NCBI RefSeq assembly: GCF_000347035.1
Contig: NZ_ANIJ01000006.1
Location: forward strand, 496,001 to 560,000
Reading direction: 5' to 3'
DNA length: 64,000 nucleotides
From: Leptospira sp. B5-022
Lineage (GTDB): Bacteria > Spirochaetota > Leptospiria > Leptospirales > Leptospiraceae
The notes under the pieces were generated by a model. It saw only the letters and a list, made by a program, of their open reading frames with translations. It did no database searches and had not been told where the DNA came from. The first letter of the stretch is position 1. Each line of letters starts with the position of its first letter. Below are positions 18,369 to 29,472 of the stretch, piece by piece. The position numbers and the translations under genes were made by a program.

Positions 18369-19061
18369 ATGCCTCTCGCAAATTTCGAACCGGAAGAATT
18401 GAAATTTTTTCCAGAACATCTTCCTTGCGGGATAGACGAAGCAGGGCGAGGTCCCTATGCAGGTCCTTTGTCCGTAGCAATGGTTTTATTCACCCCCGAG
18501 GTCCTGGAAAAAATCTATTCGGGACAGATCTTAAAAGGACTAAACGATTCTAAAAAACTCTCCGAGTCCAAACGTGAGTCTCTATTCCAAGAAATTATGG
18601 AATCCGCCCATAAAACCGCCCACAGTTTCTTATCTCATACCTATATAGATCATTATGGGATCAATAGAGCGGTTTTAGAAGGTATATTGAAATGTTATAG
18701 AAAGGGTTCCCAAGGTCCGATAGAAAATACGGGAAGAAAACTTCTGCTCTTAATCGACGGAAACTATAATTTTTCCAAATACAAGGAATCGGAAGAGGTA
18801 AAACGCCAGTCTTATTATTATAAAAAAGGAGATTCCAGGATCGCAAGTATCGCGGCCGCATCCATAATCGCAAAAGTAAAACGGGATCGTTTTATGAAAG
18901 CAATCGCTTCCAAGTTCCCCGGTTACGGATTCGAAACGCATAAAGGATACGGCAGCGCGGGACATGAACAAGCAATCCGGGATCTGGGACTAGCAAGAAT
19001 CCACAGAAGATCTTTTACGAAAAAATTCCATGTTTCCCATCCCTCCCCCCAATCCGATTGA
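18369..19061 (+). CDS. rnhB: Ribonuclease HII
   Basis: RNase HII removes ribonucleotides and RNA primers from DNA hybrids. The 230-residue protein has the signature GIDEAGRGPYAGPLSVA carrying the Asp-Glu pair, LNDSKKLSESKRE, LLIDGNYNF and the later GDSRIASIAAASIIAKVKRDR and YGFETHKGYGSAGH motifs. The catalytic acidic residues appear intact. The last 32 bases overlap the next gene. The rplS-rnhB neighbourhood is widely conserved. Confidence 0.96.
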   Translation: MPLANFEPEELKFFPEHLPCGIDEAGRGPYAGPLSVAMVLFTPEVLEKIYSGQILKGLNDSKKLSESKRESLFQEIMESAHKTAHSFLSHTYIDHYGINRAVLEGILKCYRKGSQGPIENTGRKLLLLIDGNYNFSKYKESEEVKRQSYYYKKGDSRIASIAAASIIAKVKRDRFMKAIASKFPGYGFETHKGYGSAGHEQAIRDLGLARIHRRSFTKKFHVSHPSPQSD

Positions 19062-19836
19062 TAAAAACCAAAATCCTCAGGTCCGTAAAACGGATCGAGT
19101 CCCGGAATCCCATAAAATATCCTTTTTTATAGATTCTTCCAACAAGATCCAAAACCCGGAACTATTCGAAGGGGAATCCAAGGATGCTCCATTTTTTAGG
19201 GTTTGGGTAAAAGAAGGTACGAGGGATGGAAAGGCAAAACTTGTTTGGAACGGAGAAACATTCGAAGCGGAAACTAAAACCAGCCTTCTCACAGGGGAAC
19301 AATTACTTTTATCTCGAACCTTATCCGGTACTAACTCCGAATGGAAAATACAGGAAAGGAAACTAACGTTAGAAGAAGGTGATTCCAAAATATTCTCTCC
19401 CTTGGAAAAAGGACTCACAGGGGTTTTGGAGAAAGTACTACATAAAGAAGAAGGTCCCATCTCGGAAGATAGTATTCTGGCTTTCTTGAAGAGTTATTTT
19501 CCACATTTCGAATGGAAATCCGAGACTCCTTATTTCGAGTGGGAATGGGAGGGAGGAAATGCGGAAGGGTATTTGGGTGGAACCGATCCGGGGCGAATAT
19601 TTGTGCTCTTTATGGAGACTAAAGAAGACGGCCCGAGTCTTTACAGATTCCATTGGAAAAAAGAAGACGCGTCGGACCTGATTCTAACCGCTATTTATAC
19701 TAGTTCTAAATTGTACTTGCATATAGGTCGGAATCGTAAAAAATTTATGCAGTTCTTAGAAGAATCGGGAGTTAGATTCCAAGAACTCAGGATACAATAT
19801 AAGCCCTCTTTACAGAGAAGGGAATGGACTGCGTGA
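19030..19836 (+). CDS. Hypothetical protein, possible FliK/YlqG-like
   Basis: This is a 268-residue hydrophilic protein with no signal peptide or transmembrane helix. Its C-terminal third (about residues 195-260) has alternating strands and ends with a 'FMQFLEESGVRFQELRIQY' phrase that resembles the C-terminal domain of hook-length proteins (FliK). Sequence evidence alone is weak. The position, after rnhB and before an FlhB-C-terminus-like gene, is the same as ylqG in Bacillus subtilis, which supports the idea. It begins inside rnhB and overlaps the next gene by 13 bases. Its function is unknown. Confidence 0.5.
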   Translation: MFPIPPPNPIDKNQNPQVRKTDRVPESHKISFFIDSSNKIQNPELFEGESKDAPFFRVWVKEGTRDGKAKLVWNGETFEAETKTSLLTGEQLLLSRTLSGTNSEWKIQERKLTLEEGDSKIFSPLEKGLTGVLEKVLHKEEGPISEDSILAFLKSYFPHFEWKSETPYFEWEWEGGNAEGYLGGTDPGRIFVLFMETKEDGPSLYRFHWKKEDASDLILTAIYTSSKLYLHIGRNRKKFMQFLEESGVRFQELRIQYKPSLQRREWTA

Positions 19837-20102
19837 AATTCGGAATCGCCCTTAAGTTTACACCGGAAGAAAATAAAGGCCCCAAAATCCTAGCCAAAGG
19901 AGAAGGTCTTTTAGGTGAAAAGATCAAGGGTGTGGCAAAGAGACACGGGGTTCCTATAGTGGAGGATGCTCCTTTGGCCGAGGCACTTTCTCCGATACCG
20001 GTAGGTCAGGAAATACCGGAAAATTTATACAGAGCGGTTGCGGGTGTTTTTGCTTTCGTACTAAACCAAAAAGCGGAAGCAACAAGGGAATTTGAAAAAT
20101 GA
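19824..20102 (+). CDS. Stand-alone FlhB C-terminal-domain-like protein (YlqH-like)
   Basis: The 92-residue protein matches the cytosolic C-terminal domain of the flagellar export protein Flh[39 protein letters not shown], and [16 protein letters not shown]. It lacks the membrane part and lacks the NPTH self-cleavage motif that begins this domain in full FlhB. Such small proteins (FhlB/YlqH type) are encoded beside rnhB in several phyla. A role in substrate selection for flagellar export is plausible by homology. It overlaps the HD-GYP-like gene by four bases. Confidence 0.85.
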   Translation: MDCVKFGIALKFTPEENKGPKILAKGEGLLGEKIKGVAKRHGVPIVEDAPLAEALSPIPVGQEIPENLYRAVAGVFAFVLNQKAEATREFEK

Positions 20103-21283
20103 AAAAATTGAACGTGTCCGAATTGAAGCCGGGTATGAGATTCACAAAACCCGTTTATCTGGACAAAGAAAATCTGTTCATCACTTCCAATACTCCGATC
20201 ACTGATTCGGATCTGGAACGTTTGAAAAGATTCGGGATTACCGAGGTATTGACCCACGGAGACATCCTAGTGATAGATGTGGATCCGGAAAGATTGGAAA
20301 CCCAATTGGAGGATTTTATCATCAGTACCATCGTAGACGAGGATCTTCTTCCTTTAAAAGGGATCTACGATAACCTAAATCGAATTAAGGTACAATTTTC
20401 CAACCTATACAAAAACACATTCGCACTTGTTCAGGATGTTTATAGAAAAGTTGCAGACGATAAGGTATTCGATTTCGGTCCTGTGAGAGAACAAGGCGAG
20501 ACATTGGCGGACTTTGTTAGAACCCATAATAATCTTTCTTACCTGATCCTCGGAATGAATAATCCGGGGTATTATCTATATAATCAGATCACTACATCCA
20601 CATTCTATGCTTTGATTATAGGAAAACTTCTGGACTTCTCCCGTCCTAAGATGGTGGATCTTGCGATCTCTTGTTTGGTAGCGGATGTGGGAATGACAAA
20701 GGTTCCCGCAACCATCTCCGAAAAAACGGACCAACTCACGGACGAAGAATATAAATCCATCTTAAAACATACGATCATAGGGTATCAAGTCCTTACCCAG
20801 AGAATCAAAATTAAGAATAGTTTGGCGGTAGTAGCACTCCAACATCACGAACGTTTCGATGGAAAAGGTTACCCTCAAAAGATTGCGGCAACTGCAATCG
20901 AGGAAAATGCGAGGATCTATGCGATTGCGGATAATTTTTCAGCTCTTATCACAAACAGACCCCATAGGCAGAGAGTCCTTCCACACGAAGCAATCAAGTC
21001 TATGATCAGTATGGATGTGGGTAAGTTCGATCTCAAGATCGTAAGAACATTCTTAAACCAGGTTTCCTTATATCCGGTAGGTTCCTGCGTGGAACTTTCC
21101 GACAAAAGAGTAGGGATCGTTCTTGCCGCCAACGCGGACAAACCCTTACGTCCTTCGATCCGTATTATAAAAGACGAATATGGGACTTTCGTGCGAAATC
21201 TTATCCTAGTGGATCTGGTAAAAGAAAATCATTTATTTATCGTGAAGGCATTAGATCTACAAGAAGCCACTGCAAATTCCTAA
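20099..21283 (+). CDS. Degenerate HD-GYP domain protein
   Basis: The 394-residue protein has an N-terminal region resembling the DUF3391-like part that precedes many HD-GYP domains ([15 protein letters not shown]). From about residue 150 an HD-GYP fold follows. [32 protein letters not shown] and [11 protein letters not shown] are well kept. However the HD pair is Ala195-Asp196 (VADVG) instead of His-Asp, and the earlier helix histidine also seems absent. HD-GYP proteins normally hydrolyse cyclic di-GMP; here two metal ligands appear missing, so it may be a binding or regulatory protein. It follows the FlhB-like gene directly. Confidence 0.8.
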   Translation: MKKLNVSELKPGMRFTKPVYLDKENLFITSNTPITDSDLERLKRFGITEVLTHGDILVIDVDPERLETQLEDFIISTIVDEDLLPLKGIYDNLNRIKVQFSNLYKNTFALVQDVYRKVADDKVFDFGPVREQGETLADFVRTHNNLSYLILGMNNPGYYLYNQITTSTFYALIIGKLLDFSRPKMVDLAISCLVADVGMTKVPATISEKTDQLTDEEYKSILKHTIIGYQVLTQRIKIKNSLAVVALQHHERFDGKGYPQKIAATAIEENARIYAIADNFSALITNRPHRQRVLPHEAIKSMISMDVGKFDLKIVRTFLNQVSLYPVGSCVELSDKRVGIVLAANADKPLRPSIRIIKDEYGTFVRNLILVDLVKENHLFIVKALDLQEATANS

Positions 21284-21352
21284 TTTTTTCGGATTTATCT
21301 TTTTAGATCCAAAAACTTTTCTCCATTCTTCTTTTTCGAAACATGTCTCCGT

Positions 21353-21712
21353 ATGGGACCCGTCTCCAAATATAAAGTACGAAAAGGAAAAGAAGGAGAG
21401 AATCTCGCCGTCGAATTACTTCTTAAGCAAGGTCATAGAATTTTAGAAAGGAATTTCCGGATCAAAAAGGGAGAAATCGACATAATTAGTGAGAAAGAAA
21501 ACGTCCTATATTTTACGGAAGTGAAGTACTGGGCCAAAATTTCGCCGATTCATCCTTTGGAAATATTCCACCCGGCTAAGATGAAAAAAATGAAAACGGC
21601 AGCCGAGTATTATTTGAGTAAAAACGTTTCGTTTAGAGATCATTTTGTCTCCTTCTCCTTGGCCCTTATTACCGAAAAAAGGGAACTGAAATATTATCTT
21701 AATCTATTCTAA
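21353..21712 (+). CDS. YraN/UPF0102 family endonuclease-like protein
   Basis: This is a 119-residue member of the YraN family, which has a Holliday-junction-resolvase-like nuclease fold. The visible core is GEIDIISEKENVLYFTEVKYWAK with the Glu-Asp and Glu-x-Lys catalytic pattern, preceded by EGENLAVELLLKQGHRILERNFR. Family members usually lie near rnhB and comM, as here. The biological role is not established. It starts 69 bases after the HD-GYP gene at ATG 21353. Confidence 0.9.
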   Translation: MGPVSKYKVRKGKEGENLAVELLLKQGHRILERNFRIKKGEIDIISEKENVLYFTEVKYWAKISPIHPLEIFHPAKMKKMKTAAEYYLSKNVSFRDHFVSFSLALITEKRELKYYLNLF

Positions 21713-21780
21713 AACCATCGTTAAGCGATTTCAAAAACGAGTCGATTTTCGAATTGTCTGCGGGTTCTCAAGGATGAGGA

Positions 21781-22004
<224 letters not shown>

Positions 22005-22034
22005 CCACAAAAATAAAACCGTCGAAAGAACAAG

Positions 22035-23570
22035 TTAGGTTACGGCCCTGTTTTCCGGAGACCATCCGGAATTCAGGAAAACAAGGGCCTCCTCCAAATT
22101 CCTCAAAAGTACTTCTTTAGAACCTTCCAAATCCGCAATCGTCCTTGCCACTTTTCTAAAATGGGCCACCTTACGAATGCTGAATTTATGTATATCGACA
22201 GCTTTCCAAAAATAAACTTCGCACTCCTTGGAAAGAGGGATCATTCTTTCTACTTCTTCCCCTCTTAATTTTCCGTTGTAGAGTTTCCCTGTTTCTCTGA
22301 ATAGTCTACTACGTTGTATGTCCGAAGCGGTTTGGATGGAGTCCCGGATGGATTTTAAATTAATAGAAACCTTCTTCTCATCCGTACGGATCGCAAAACC
22401 CAAATGGTAAAAAATTTCGATCCGATCCAAAAACGGTCCGTTAAAAGGAGATTGATAATTTCGGATACTGGAAACACTGCAGTTACATTCCTTTATTAAG
22501 CTTTGGTAATATCCGCAAGGACAAGGATTGGTCGCTCCTATAAATAAAAAAGAAGCAGGGTAGGTGATCGATCCTTTTATTCGTGAGATCGTAATTTTAC
22601 CTTCTTCCATCGGTTCCCGTAACGCCTGTAAGTTTCGAGAATTGAATTCAGAAAGTTCATCTAAGAATAAGATCCCATTTCCAGCTAGGGAAACTTCACC
22701 CATTCTCAGGCTGCTTGATCCTCCGACCAAAGCAATATCGGATGTAGTATGATGTGGCGTCCTAAAAGGTCTTTCCACTTCCGTATCGGACAAGTTCTCT
22801 TGTAAAGATCGAATGCCTAATAGTTCAATTCCTTCCTTCTCCTGAATCTTGGGAAGAAATCCATACGCCAATTTTGCTAGCATTGTTTTTCCTGCACCCG
22901 GAGGGCCTGACAATAAACAATGATGAAATCCGGCACTTGCAATTTGAATCGCTCGTATGGCAGGCAATTGGCTTTTATGAAATTCTGATTTCCAAGCAAG
23001 GACTTCGGATCTGATCTTTATACTTCCTCTTGGTTCCGGCTTGATCTCTCCTTTGGCTAAAGAGACTAAATCTTTCAGATGAGAGATCGTATAGATCGGA
23101 AATGTTCCGATTAGGGAAGCTTCCTTTCGATTTTCAAAAGGTACAACTGCCGCGGAAAAACCTAAATTTTCCAATCCGGAAAGTATAGGAAGGATCCCTT
23201 TTAGAGGTTTAACGGTTCCATCCAGTCCTAATTCTCCCAAGAAAAGGAATTGTTCTAGTTTTTCGGAAGGTGGCAATTGTTCCGTTAGGTGTAAGATCCC
23301 TGCTGCAATCGGAAGATCTAAGTATGTCCCTTCTTTTTTTCTGCCGGCAGGCGCTAAATGAACCAGAATATTCTGTAGAGTGTATTCGAATCCACTATTC
23401 TCTATAGCGATCCTGATCCTATCGGTGGATTCTTTGATAGAAGGGCTCGGAAGTCCAGTGATCTGGAACCTGGGTATCCCTCTTTTTATGTTGATCTCAA
23501 CAGAAACCGGAAAGGGAAGAATTCCTTCAAGGGAAGCTCCCCAAAATTTGGTCAGTTTGTATGTCTCCAT
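22035..23570 (-). CDS. comM: ComM/YifB family Mg-chelatase-like AAA+ ATPase
   Basis: This 511-residue protein has an N-terminal Lon-like ChlI domain (GIPRFQITGLPSPSIKEST and HLAPAGRKKEGTYLDLPIA), a central AAA+ domain with LSGPPGAGKTMLAKLAYG and LFLDELSEF, and a C-terminal Mg-chelatase-type domain. ComM proteins act as helicases that extend branch migration during natural transformation. A cysteine cluster (CPCGYY...CNCS) in the AAA+ part is typical. The gene is convergent with the upstream small gene and divergent from the lipoprotein gene at 23653. Confidence 0.93.
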   Translation of the reverse strand: METYKLTKFWGASLEGILPFPVSVEINIKRGIPRFQITGLPSPSIKESTDRIRIAIENSGFEYTLQNILVHLAPAGRKKEGTYLDLPIAAGILHLTEQLPPSEKLEQFLFLGELGLDGTVKPLKGILPILSGLENLGFSAAVVPFENRKEASLIGTFPIYTISHLKDLVSLAKGEIKPEPRGSIKIRSEVLAWKSEFHKSQLPAIRAIQIASAGFHHCLLSGPPGAGKTMLAKLAYGFLPKIQEKEGIELLGIRSLQENLSDTEVERPFRTPHHTTSDIALVGGSSSLRMGEVSLAGNGILFLDELSEFNSRNLQALREPMEEGKITISRIKGSITYPASFLFIGATNPCPCGYYQSLIKECNCSVSSIRNYQSPFNGPFLDRIEIFYHLGFAIRTDEKKVSINLKSIRDSIQTASDIQRSRLFRETGKLYNGKLRGEEVERMIPLSKECEVYFWKAVDIHKFSIRKVAHFRKVARTIADLEGSKEVLLRNLEEALVFLNSGWSPENRAVT

Positions 23571-23652
23571 AACCTGGACAGGTGCGGAAAAATTCGGGCC
23601 TCGCGCTTTTTTTCTAAAAACTAGTTTATCACTTCCGGACCTTCAGTAAGTT

Positions 23653-24027
23653 ATGCATGAAATGGTGCGATTCTTCGCTTTTTTATTGGCTCTATTTACC
23701 TTACAGTGCGGGGCCAGACTGATCAAAAAAGAGAAGTTATCCGAGATCAACGAGCATTACCAGGATAAGATATATAGTCTCAAAAAAGACACAAAAGTCT
23801 CCGCAACCGAAACTTTTAAGAAGGGAATGTTGGTCCGAATCTACATCGAATCGACTCCGTCCCTAATAAAAGTGAAATGTTTCCCCGCTGACCAAAAAAG
23901 GGAACATGCTATCGGCAGGCTGATCGCTTATCAGGTAAACGAAGATCTAGAGAAAAAAACCATCAGTATAGAGGATTTGGATAAGATCGTTGCAAATGAG
24001 CTCACGGAATATAAAAAGAAAAAGTAG
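23653..24027 (+). CDS. Putative lipoprotein
   Basis: This 124-residue protein has an N-terminal signal peptide ending in the lipobox-like LFTLQC, so the mature N terminus would be the cysteine at about residue 23. The rest is hydrophilic and lysine-rich with a beta strand region around [20 protein letters not shown]. No family is recognised. Starts at 23653 (MHEMVRFF) or 23662 are both possible; neither has a strong ribosome-binding site. The frame runs close to the M23 peptidase gene, which may be co-transcribed. Confidence 0.65.
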   Translation: MHEMVRFFAFLLALFTLQCGARLIKKEKLSEINEHYQDKIYSLKKDTKVSATETFKKGMLVRIYIESTPSLIKVKCFPADQKREHAIGRLIAYQVNEDLEKKTISIEDLDKIVANELTEYKKKK

Positions 24028-24082
24028 CCGTCGTTCCCCCCTAGGTTCAAGAAGGCATCCCGATGCGGCCGATATTAAATAT

Positions 24083-25009
24083 GTGAAACGGACGATTCTT
24101 TACCTTCCCATTCTATCCGCCATACTTACCTCGTCTTTATCGGCCGATCCGCTCAAGAATTACGAAAACGCGATCAACGATTACGCGAATAAAGACTCCT
24201 CCTTCTTTACGGACAAGGAAGAACGTAAGATCAAACAATTATTCTCTCAATCACCTCAAGAATGGGAAGAGGATAAGTATTCTTCGCTTAGTTATCATAA
24301 GGACAAATCCAATCTGGAACTTCCTTCTTTTATCAGTATCAATCCTATCGTTTCTTCCAAGATCGTTAGCCAAAGCGGCTTTATTATAAAATCCTATATC
24401 GTAAAACCTAAGGATACTTTATTCCGGATCGCTAAATCCTTAAAGACCACTGCGGCTAAAATTTCTGAGGCAAACGGTTTAAATAAGGGTTCCGTTCTAA
24501 AAGTAGGACAAAGTTTAAGTGTTCCTGTTAAAGTGGGAAATGCTTCCCGCCAAAAAATAGAATACAAAAGAGTATTCATCACCCCTGTCTTAGGCGCTAG
24601 ATTTTCGTCCAGATATGGTAAAAGAAAAGATCCATTCCACACAGGAGGAGGCGGTTTCCATACCGGCATAGATATGGCTGGCCCTCAAGGAGCACCCATT
24701 TTAGCTTCTGCAGAAGGTGTGGTAAGTTTTGCCGGAGTCAACGGCGGTTACGGGAATTCCGTCATCATAGATCATCCAAACGGTTATAGGACCATGTATG
24801 CACATTGTGCTAAAATTACGGTGGAAGAGGGAACGAAAGTGAGAGCAGGGACGGTCATAGGTGCCGTAGGTCGTACAGGCTCTGCCACAGGTTCCCATCT
24901 CCATTTTGAGGTGTTCTATAACGGAAAAAGGATTAATCCTGAGGTGGCACTTAGGAAGACCTTAAAAATTGTTACCAACCTGGACCCAGGTAAAGTAGCA
25001 AAACTTTAA
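24083..25009 (+). CDS. LysM/M23 murein endopeptidase
   Basis: This protein cleaves or binds peptidoglycan outside the cytosol. From GTG 24083 it has a clean signal peptide (MKRTILYLPILSAILTSSLSADP). A LysM domain follows (SYIVKPKDTLFRIAKSLKTT to VGQSLSVPV), then a C-terminal M23 zinc peptidase domain with HTGIDMAGPQGAPILASAEG (His-x3-Asp) and GSATGSHLHFEV (HLH). All zinc ligands appear present. A longer reading from 23990 or 23996 would overlap the lipoprotein gene and add a basic tail before the signal peptide, so I prefer the GTG. A strong terminator follows. Confidence 0.9.
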   Translation: MKRTILYLPILSAILTSSLSADPLKNYENAINDYANKDSSFFTDKEERKIKQLFSQSPQEWEEDKYSSLSYHKDKSNLELPSFISINPIVSSKIVSQSGFIIKSYIVKPKDTLFRIAKSLKTTAAKISEANGLNKGSVLKVGQSLSVPVKVGNASRQKIEYKRVFITPVLGARFSSRYGKRKDPFHTGGGGFHTGIDMAGPQGAPILASAEGVVSFAGVNGGYGNSVIIDHPNGYRTMYAHCAKITVEEGTKVRAGTVIGAVGRTGSATGSHLHFEVFYNGKRINPEVALRKTLKIVTNLDPGKVAKL

Positions 25010-25022
25010 GCGATCATCTTTC

Positions 25023-25059
25023 AAAAAGCCGGTCCATTTTTTTTGGATCCGGCTTTTTT
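25023..25059 (+). terminator. Rho-independent terminator after the M23 peptidase gene
   Basis: AAAAAGCCGG and CCGGCTTTTTT are complementary arms around a short T-rich loop, followed by a T-run. It lies between the M23 peptidase gene and gspC and separates the two transcription units. Confidence 0.8.
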
Positions 25060-25092
25060 AGAATGATTCCGTGAAAATATCCGAAGGGCGCA

Positions 25093-25986
25093 ATGAACGC
25101 AATTTTTATCGAATTCAGAAAACATACATTCTATGTTCTGATCCCCGTTGTGATATTTTTTTCCTTCTCTCTGGCATATCTTTGTAGAGGGATACTTCTA
25201 CTTTTTCTGACCCCGAATGTGCAGACAAGTTCCTCCACCGCCGCTCCGAGAAGACCCGTAGCTGAAAATTCTATTACTATTGAGATGTCCAAGGAAATGG
25301 TAACAGGTTCCTTGTTTAGGGGAAGTTTAGCACCTCCTCCCGGAGAAGTTGCTGCAGGTGCAGATGGAACTCCTGGAGCCCCTCCAGATTCCGGAGAAGG
25401 TGAAGAAATGAGAGTCACCGGAACCCTAAGCGGCCACTGGAGTTTTGCCCGAGTCACTATTTTAGAAAAAGGGAAACAAAACGCGGAAGAATTCGCAATG
25501 GGGGAAGCGGTAGGTGGATACAAAGTAAAATCCATTCTACTGAACCATGTAGTTTTGGAAAAAGGAGGCCAATCTCTCAAAGTGGAGATCGGTCAAACAC
25601 CGGGAGAAGCCAGAGCCAAACTGGGAGCCCAGGCAGATATTCCGGGAGGACCGCCTGCCGCGGATACAGTCCGTAAAATTCTGTCCAGACAGGACGTGAA
25701 TCGGAAATTAGCGAACGTAGCCGAACTTTATAAGGGAAAATTCGGTCCTTATTTGGAAAATAACACGATCGCCGGTTACAAAATTTACAGTATAGGCAGC
25801 GATCATATTTTTTATTCTCTTGGTGCTAGGACCGGAGACGTGGTGCGGCGGGTAAACGGAATGCCTTTAAACGATACGGTAAAAATGATGGAGATATGGA
25901 ATTCCTTAAAAACGGCCGATAAAGTATCCGTAGACGTAGAGAGAATGGGCAAGATATTGTCCTATGAATTCATCATCCGGAATTAA
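25093..25986 (+). CDS. gspC: Type II secretion protein GspC
   Basis: GspC is the inner-membrane protein that contacts the secretin. The 297-residue protein has an N-terminal transmembrane helix (about residues 15-38), a proline/glycine-rich linker (about 80-100), and a homology region ([17 protein letters not shown] to [10 protein letters not shown]). A C-terminal PDZ-like domain includes [17 protein letters not shown]. This order is canonical for GspC with PDZ. It is the first gene of a twelve-gene cluster; gspD follows eight bases later. Confidence 0.9.
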   Translation: MNAIFIEFRKHTFYVLIPVVIFFSFSLAYLCRGILLLFLTPNVQTSSSTAAPRRPVAENSITIEMSKEMVTGSLFRGSLAPPPGEVAAGADGTPGAPPDSGEGEEMRVTGTLSGHWSFARVTILEKGKQNAEEFAMGEAVGGYKVKSILLNHVVLEKGGQSLKVEIGQTPGEARAKLGAQADIPGGPPAADTVRKILSRQDVNRKLANVAELYKGKFGPYLENNTIAGYKIYSIGSDHIFYSLGARTGDVVRRVNGMPLNDTVKMMEIWNSLKTADKVSVDVERMGKILSYEFIIRN

Positions 25987-25993
25987 AGATTAA

Positions 25994-27784
25994 ATGCGCA
26001 AAACAGATTTACGATCCAGATATTTGAGAAACGCGGCATTCGCGTTCTTACTTCTTCTTTCGGTGAACGAAGGTTTACTCTCCCAAGCTTCCAAAAAGGG
26101 AAGTAAAAGAAATACTGCCCCGGTAGCTGAGGATACAAAGGAAAAGACCTTTTTCGCCAACTGGAGAGATACCGAACTGAATGATTTTCTAAAAGGGATG
26201 AGCGCGATCCTTAAGAAAAACATTCTTTTGGATGAAAGTTTAAAAGGTAAGAAGATCACGATCATCTCCCAAAAAGAGATCCCTGTCAAAAACGCATTTC
26301 CGTTTATGAAGGCAGTTTTGGAATCTATGGGATTTGCGATCGTAGAAGAAGTAGATCTGATCACAATCGTAAAACTAAAGGATGCACTTGCCAGATCTCC
26401 TTACGTTCGTGTGGGTAAGGAACCGATCCCGGAAACGGAAGCTCTGGATAACCGGATCATCACCCAGATCATTCCGGTGGAAAATGTAAAACCGGAAGAA
26501 TTGGAACCGATCTTAAAAAGATTAACTTCTCCTAATACCGATATTATCGTTTATAGAAATACGAATACAATCGTACTTTCCGGTTCTACTGCCGACATCA
26601 ATAAACTACTCACTTTAGTAAACGAGTTGGATGTAAGACCGGATGAAACCGCTCCCGGAGCAGTAGCCTCTGCCGGTGATGTTCATATTTATACATTAGA
26701 ATTCAGTGAAGCGGAGAAAATTGCTGCGACTCTGATCAAGTTGGATAATCCTATGGTAGGAGATCTCCCTGTAGCGAGCGGCGCTCCCGGCGCACCACCT
26801 CCTCCTGCTCCTAAGGTGGAAAAGATCAAAGCTGTCGCTCATAAGGAATCCAACTCGGTCATCGTTACAGCAACCGAAGCGGAATGGAATGAGATCCGCA
26901 AAATTATCCGAGTTCTGGATTCCGCAAGAAAGCAAGTGTTGTTGGAAGTATTGATCGTGGAACTTTCTTCCACGGATACCAACGACTTCGGCATCGACTG
27001 GAGATTCCAGGGACAAGGTCCTTATAGCCAGTTCAACTCCGGACTTGCCAAAGAAGGAAATATCATCAACTCCAGCGGTAGGATCAACCCGAACCTGAAC
27101 ACGTTATCCGGCTTCTCTCTTGGTTTCGTACAAGCGGGAGCACAACAGATCTTAGGTATCTTAAGCGCCAATCAAGGAAACGAGAACTTTAACGTATTAT
27201 CCGCACCTCAAGTATTGACCTTGGACAACCAAGAAGCGGAGATCAACGTTGGGCAGGACGTTCCGGTCCGGACCCAAAGCCGTAACGCAGGATTGGGTGG
27301 AGCAAACGCAGTAACTGTGGATAACTACGAATATCGTCCAACCGGTATTAAGTTAAAGTTCACCCCCCATGTGAACAAGAACAACCGTATCACTTTGGAT
27401 CTTTTACAAGAGATCAAAAACATTGCCTCCATCGCACTTGCAGGGGGAAACCCTACCTTCAACAGAAGGGAAGTGAAAACAACGATCACTATCGACAATA
27501 GACAAACCATCGTGATCGGGGGTTTGATCTCCAATGATAAACAAAAACGTCTGATCAAGATCCCTCTCCTCGGAGATATTCCTTATCTGGGTTGGATCTT
27601 CCGCAGAACTACTGAGCAGTTAAAAAAGACCAATTTGATGGTTTTTATCACTCCACATATCTTGGACAATCGTGAACTTGCTGATAAGATGACTGTTAAG
27701 AAAAAACTACAGCAAGAAAGATATGAAATTGAAAGGGAAAGGGTCCTAAACAAGGAAGCCACCATCAAGGAACGCGGAGAATAA
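25994..27784 (+). CDS. gspD: Type II secretion secretin GspD
   Basis: GspD forms the outer-membrane channel. The 596-residue protein has a signal peptide, an N0 domain ([22 protein letters not shown]), two or three N-domain ring modules and a C-terminal secretin domain. Typical phrases are [45 protein letters not shown] and [19 protein letters not shown]. The protein ends shortly after the secretin domain with a charged helix (about residues 565-596). A glycine/proline/alanine loop interrupts one N module. The length is near the family norm. Confidence 0.95.
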   Translation: MRKTDLRSRYLRNAAFAFLLLLSVNEGLLSQASKKGSKRNTAPVAEDTKEKTFFANWRDTELNDFLKGMSAILKKNILLDESLKGKKITIISQKEIPVKNAFPFMKAVLESMGFAIVEEVDLITIVKLKDALARSPYVRVGKEPIPETEALDNRIITQIIPVENVKPEELEPILKRLTSPNTDIIVYRNTNTIVLSGSTADINKLLTLVNELDVRPDETAPGAVASAGDVHIYTLEFSEAEKIAATLIKLDNPMVGDLPVASGAPGAPPPPAPKVEKIKAVAHKESNSVIVTATEAEWNEIRKIIRVLDSARKQVLLEVLIVELSSTDTNDFGIDWRFQGQGPYSQFNSGLAKEGNIINSSGRINPNLNTLSGFSLGFVQAGAQQILGILSANQGNENFNVLSAPQVLTLDNQEAEINVGQDVPVRTQSRNAGLGGANAVTVDNYEYRPTGIKLKFTPHVNKNNRITLDLLQEIKNIASIALAGGNPTFNRREVKTTITIDNRQTIVIGGLISNDKQKRLIKIPLLGDIPYLGWIFRRTTEQLKKTNLMVFITPHILDNRELADKMTVKKKLQQERYEIERERVLNKEATIKERGE

Positions 27785-27787
27785 ACA

Positions 27788-29461
27788 GTGAAAACTCTAG
27801 GTGATATTCTCGTAGAAGACGGGGTCATATCCGCCAAGGATCTGGAAGACTCTCTCAAACTACAAAAAAAGAATCATTTACCCCTAGGACATATTCTTCA
27901 GAAAAAAGGGATCGCCGGAGAAGTAGACGTTCTCAAGGCGATGGCTAGGCTTTACAAAATGGAATTCCGGGAAAAACTGGAATTCAAGGGAATGGAGGAA
28001 GTTTACGACCGTATTCCTCTTAAGCTCATCCAAAAAAGTAAAATAGTCCCTTTCGAACTAAATAAAAAAAACGTAAAAGTAGCGGTGTCCGATCCTACGG
28101 ATCTTCACCCAATGGACGACGTACGTACTGCATTAAGAGAATTTAAAGTAGAATTCATACTTGCCCCTGAACCCGAGGTGATGAGACTCATCCACTCTCA
28201 GTTCGACAATACCTCCGCAGCCGCGAAAGATATGTTGAATGAAATGGAAGGCAGCTTCTCGGAACTCGCGGAAGGTTTCGATAACGAAACGATAGATCTT
28301 TCTGACGATGCGCCTATCATAAAAATGGTGAACGTCATCCTATCCCAAGCGGTAAACGAAAGAGCTTCGGATATTCACGTAGAACCTTATGAAAAAAGTC
28401 TAGTAGTTCGATACAGGATAGACGGTATTCTTCATAACGTATTGACCCCTCCGAAGTCTTATCATGCAGGGATCACATCCCGTATTAAGATCATGTCCAA
28501 CTTGAACATTGCGGAGAACAGATTACCTCAGGACGGTAGGATCAAACTTAGACTTGCGGGAAAGGACGTGGATATCCGGGTTTCCACAATTCCTTGTCAG
28601 TTCGGAGAACGTATCGTTATGCGTCTCTTAAATAAAACGGATCAGAAATATTCTTTGGAAACCATGGGTTTTTATCCGGAACTGATCAAAACTCTGCGAA
28701 CTCTGATTTATGAACCCCACGGTATTATCTTAGTAACAGGTCCTACGGGATCGGGAAAATCCACCACATTATATTCCGCTTTGACCGAGCTGAATACGGA
28801 AGAAAGAAACATCATTACTTGTGAAGACCCGGTGGAATATCAGATAGACGGGGTTTCCCAAATGCAAATGCAGGAAAAAATCGGGCTTACATTTGCAACG
28901 GGACTTAGAGCGATACTACGTCAGGACCCGGACGTAATTATGGTGGGGGAGATCCGGGACGAAGAAACTGCAAGGATTGCCATCCAAGCCTCCTTAACAG
29001 GTCACTTGGTATTCTCTACTTTACACACCAATGATGCGGCATCTGCGGCGACTAGACTAGTGGATATGGGCATCGAGCCTTATCTAATCACATCCACTGT
29101 TTTAGGATTTATGGCCCAAAGGCTTGTAAGAACTATATGCAAAGAATGTAAAACTTCCTATAAACCTACTCCTCAAGAATTGGAGTCTATCGGTATTTCC
29201 AAAAAGGATCTAAAGGGTGGAGTTTTGTATAAAGGGAAAGGTTGTTCTCATTGTATGAACACCGGATTTAAAGGAAGAACAGGAGTTTACGAACTTCTGA
29301 TCATAGATAGTAAGATCAAAAATGCTATCTTGGCCGGATCTGATACGAATAGGATCAACGATGTTGCCTTAGAGAGCGGATTCGCTACAATGAGAGATTA
29401 CGGCATCCGAAAAGTATTGGATGGGATCACCACCCCGGATGAAGTTCTAAGGGTTACTTAA
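27788..29461 (+). CDS. gspE: Type II secretion ATPase GspE
   Basis: GspE is the cytosolic hexameric ATPase driving pseudopilus assembly. The 557-residue protein has an N-terminal MshEN/T2SSE domain, Walker [17 protein letters not shown], Asp box and Walker B ([20 protein letters not shown]), His box ([11 protein letters not shown]) and a zinc module with CKECKTSY and [12 protein letters not shown]. The start is GTG 27788. It sits three bases after gspD and 11 before gspF. Confidence 0.96.
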   Translation: MKTLGDILVEDGVISAKDLEDSLKLQKKNHLPLGHILQKKGIAGEVDVLKAMARLYKMEFREKLEFKGMEEVYDRIPLKLIQKSKIVPFELNKKNVKVAVSDPTDLHPMDDVRTALREFKVEFILAPEPEVMRLIHSQFDNTSAAAKDMLNEMEGSFSELAEGFDNETIDLSDDAPIIKMVNVILSQAVNERASDIHVEPYEKSLVVRYRIDGILHNVLTPPKSYHAGITSRIKIMSNLNIAENRLPQDGRIKLRLAGKDVDIRVSTIPCQFGERIVMRLLNKTDQKYSLETMGFYPELIKTLRTLIYEPHGIILVTGPTGSGKSTTLYSALTELNTEERNIITCEDPVEYQIDGVSQMQMQEKIGLTFATGLRAILRQDPDVIMVGEIRDEETARIAIQASLTGHLVFSTLHTNDAASAATRLVDMGIEPYLITSTVLGFMAQRLVRTICKECKTSYKPTPQELESIGISKKDLKGGVLYKGKGCSHCMNTGFKGRTGVYELLIIDSKIKNAILAGSDTNRINDVALESGFATMRDYGIRKVLDGITTPDEVLRVT

Positions 29462-29472
29462 GTTTTCCTTCG

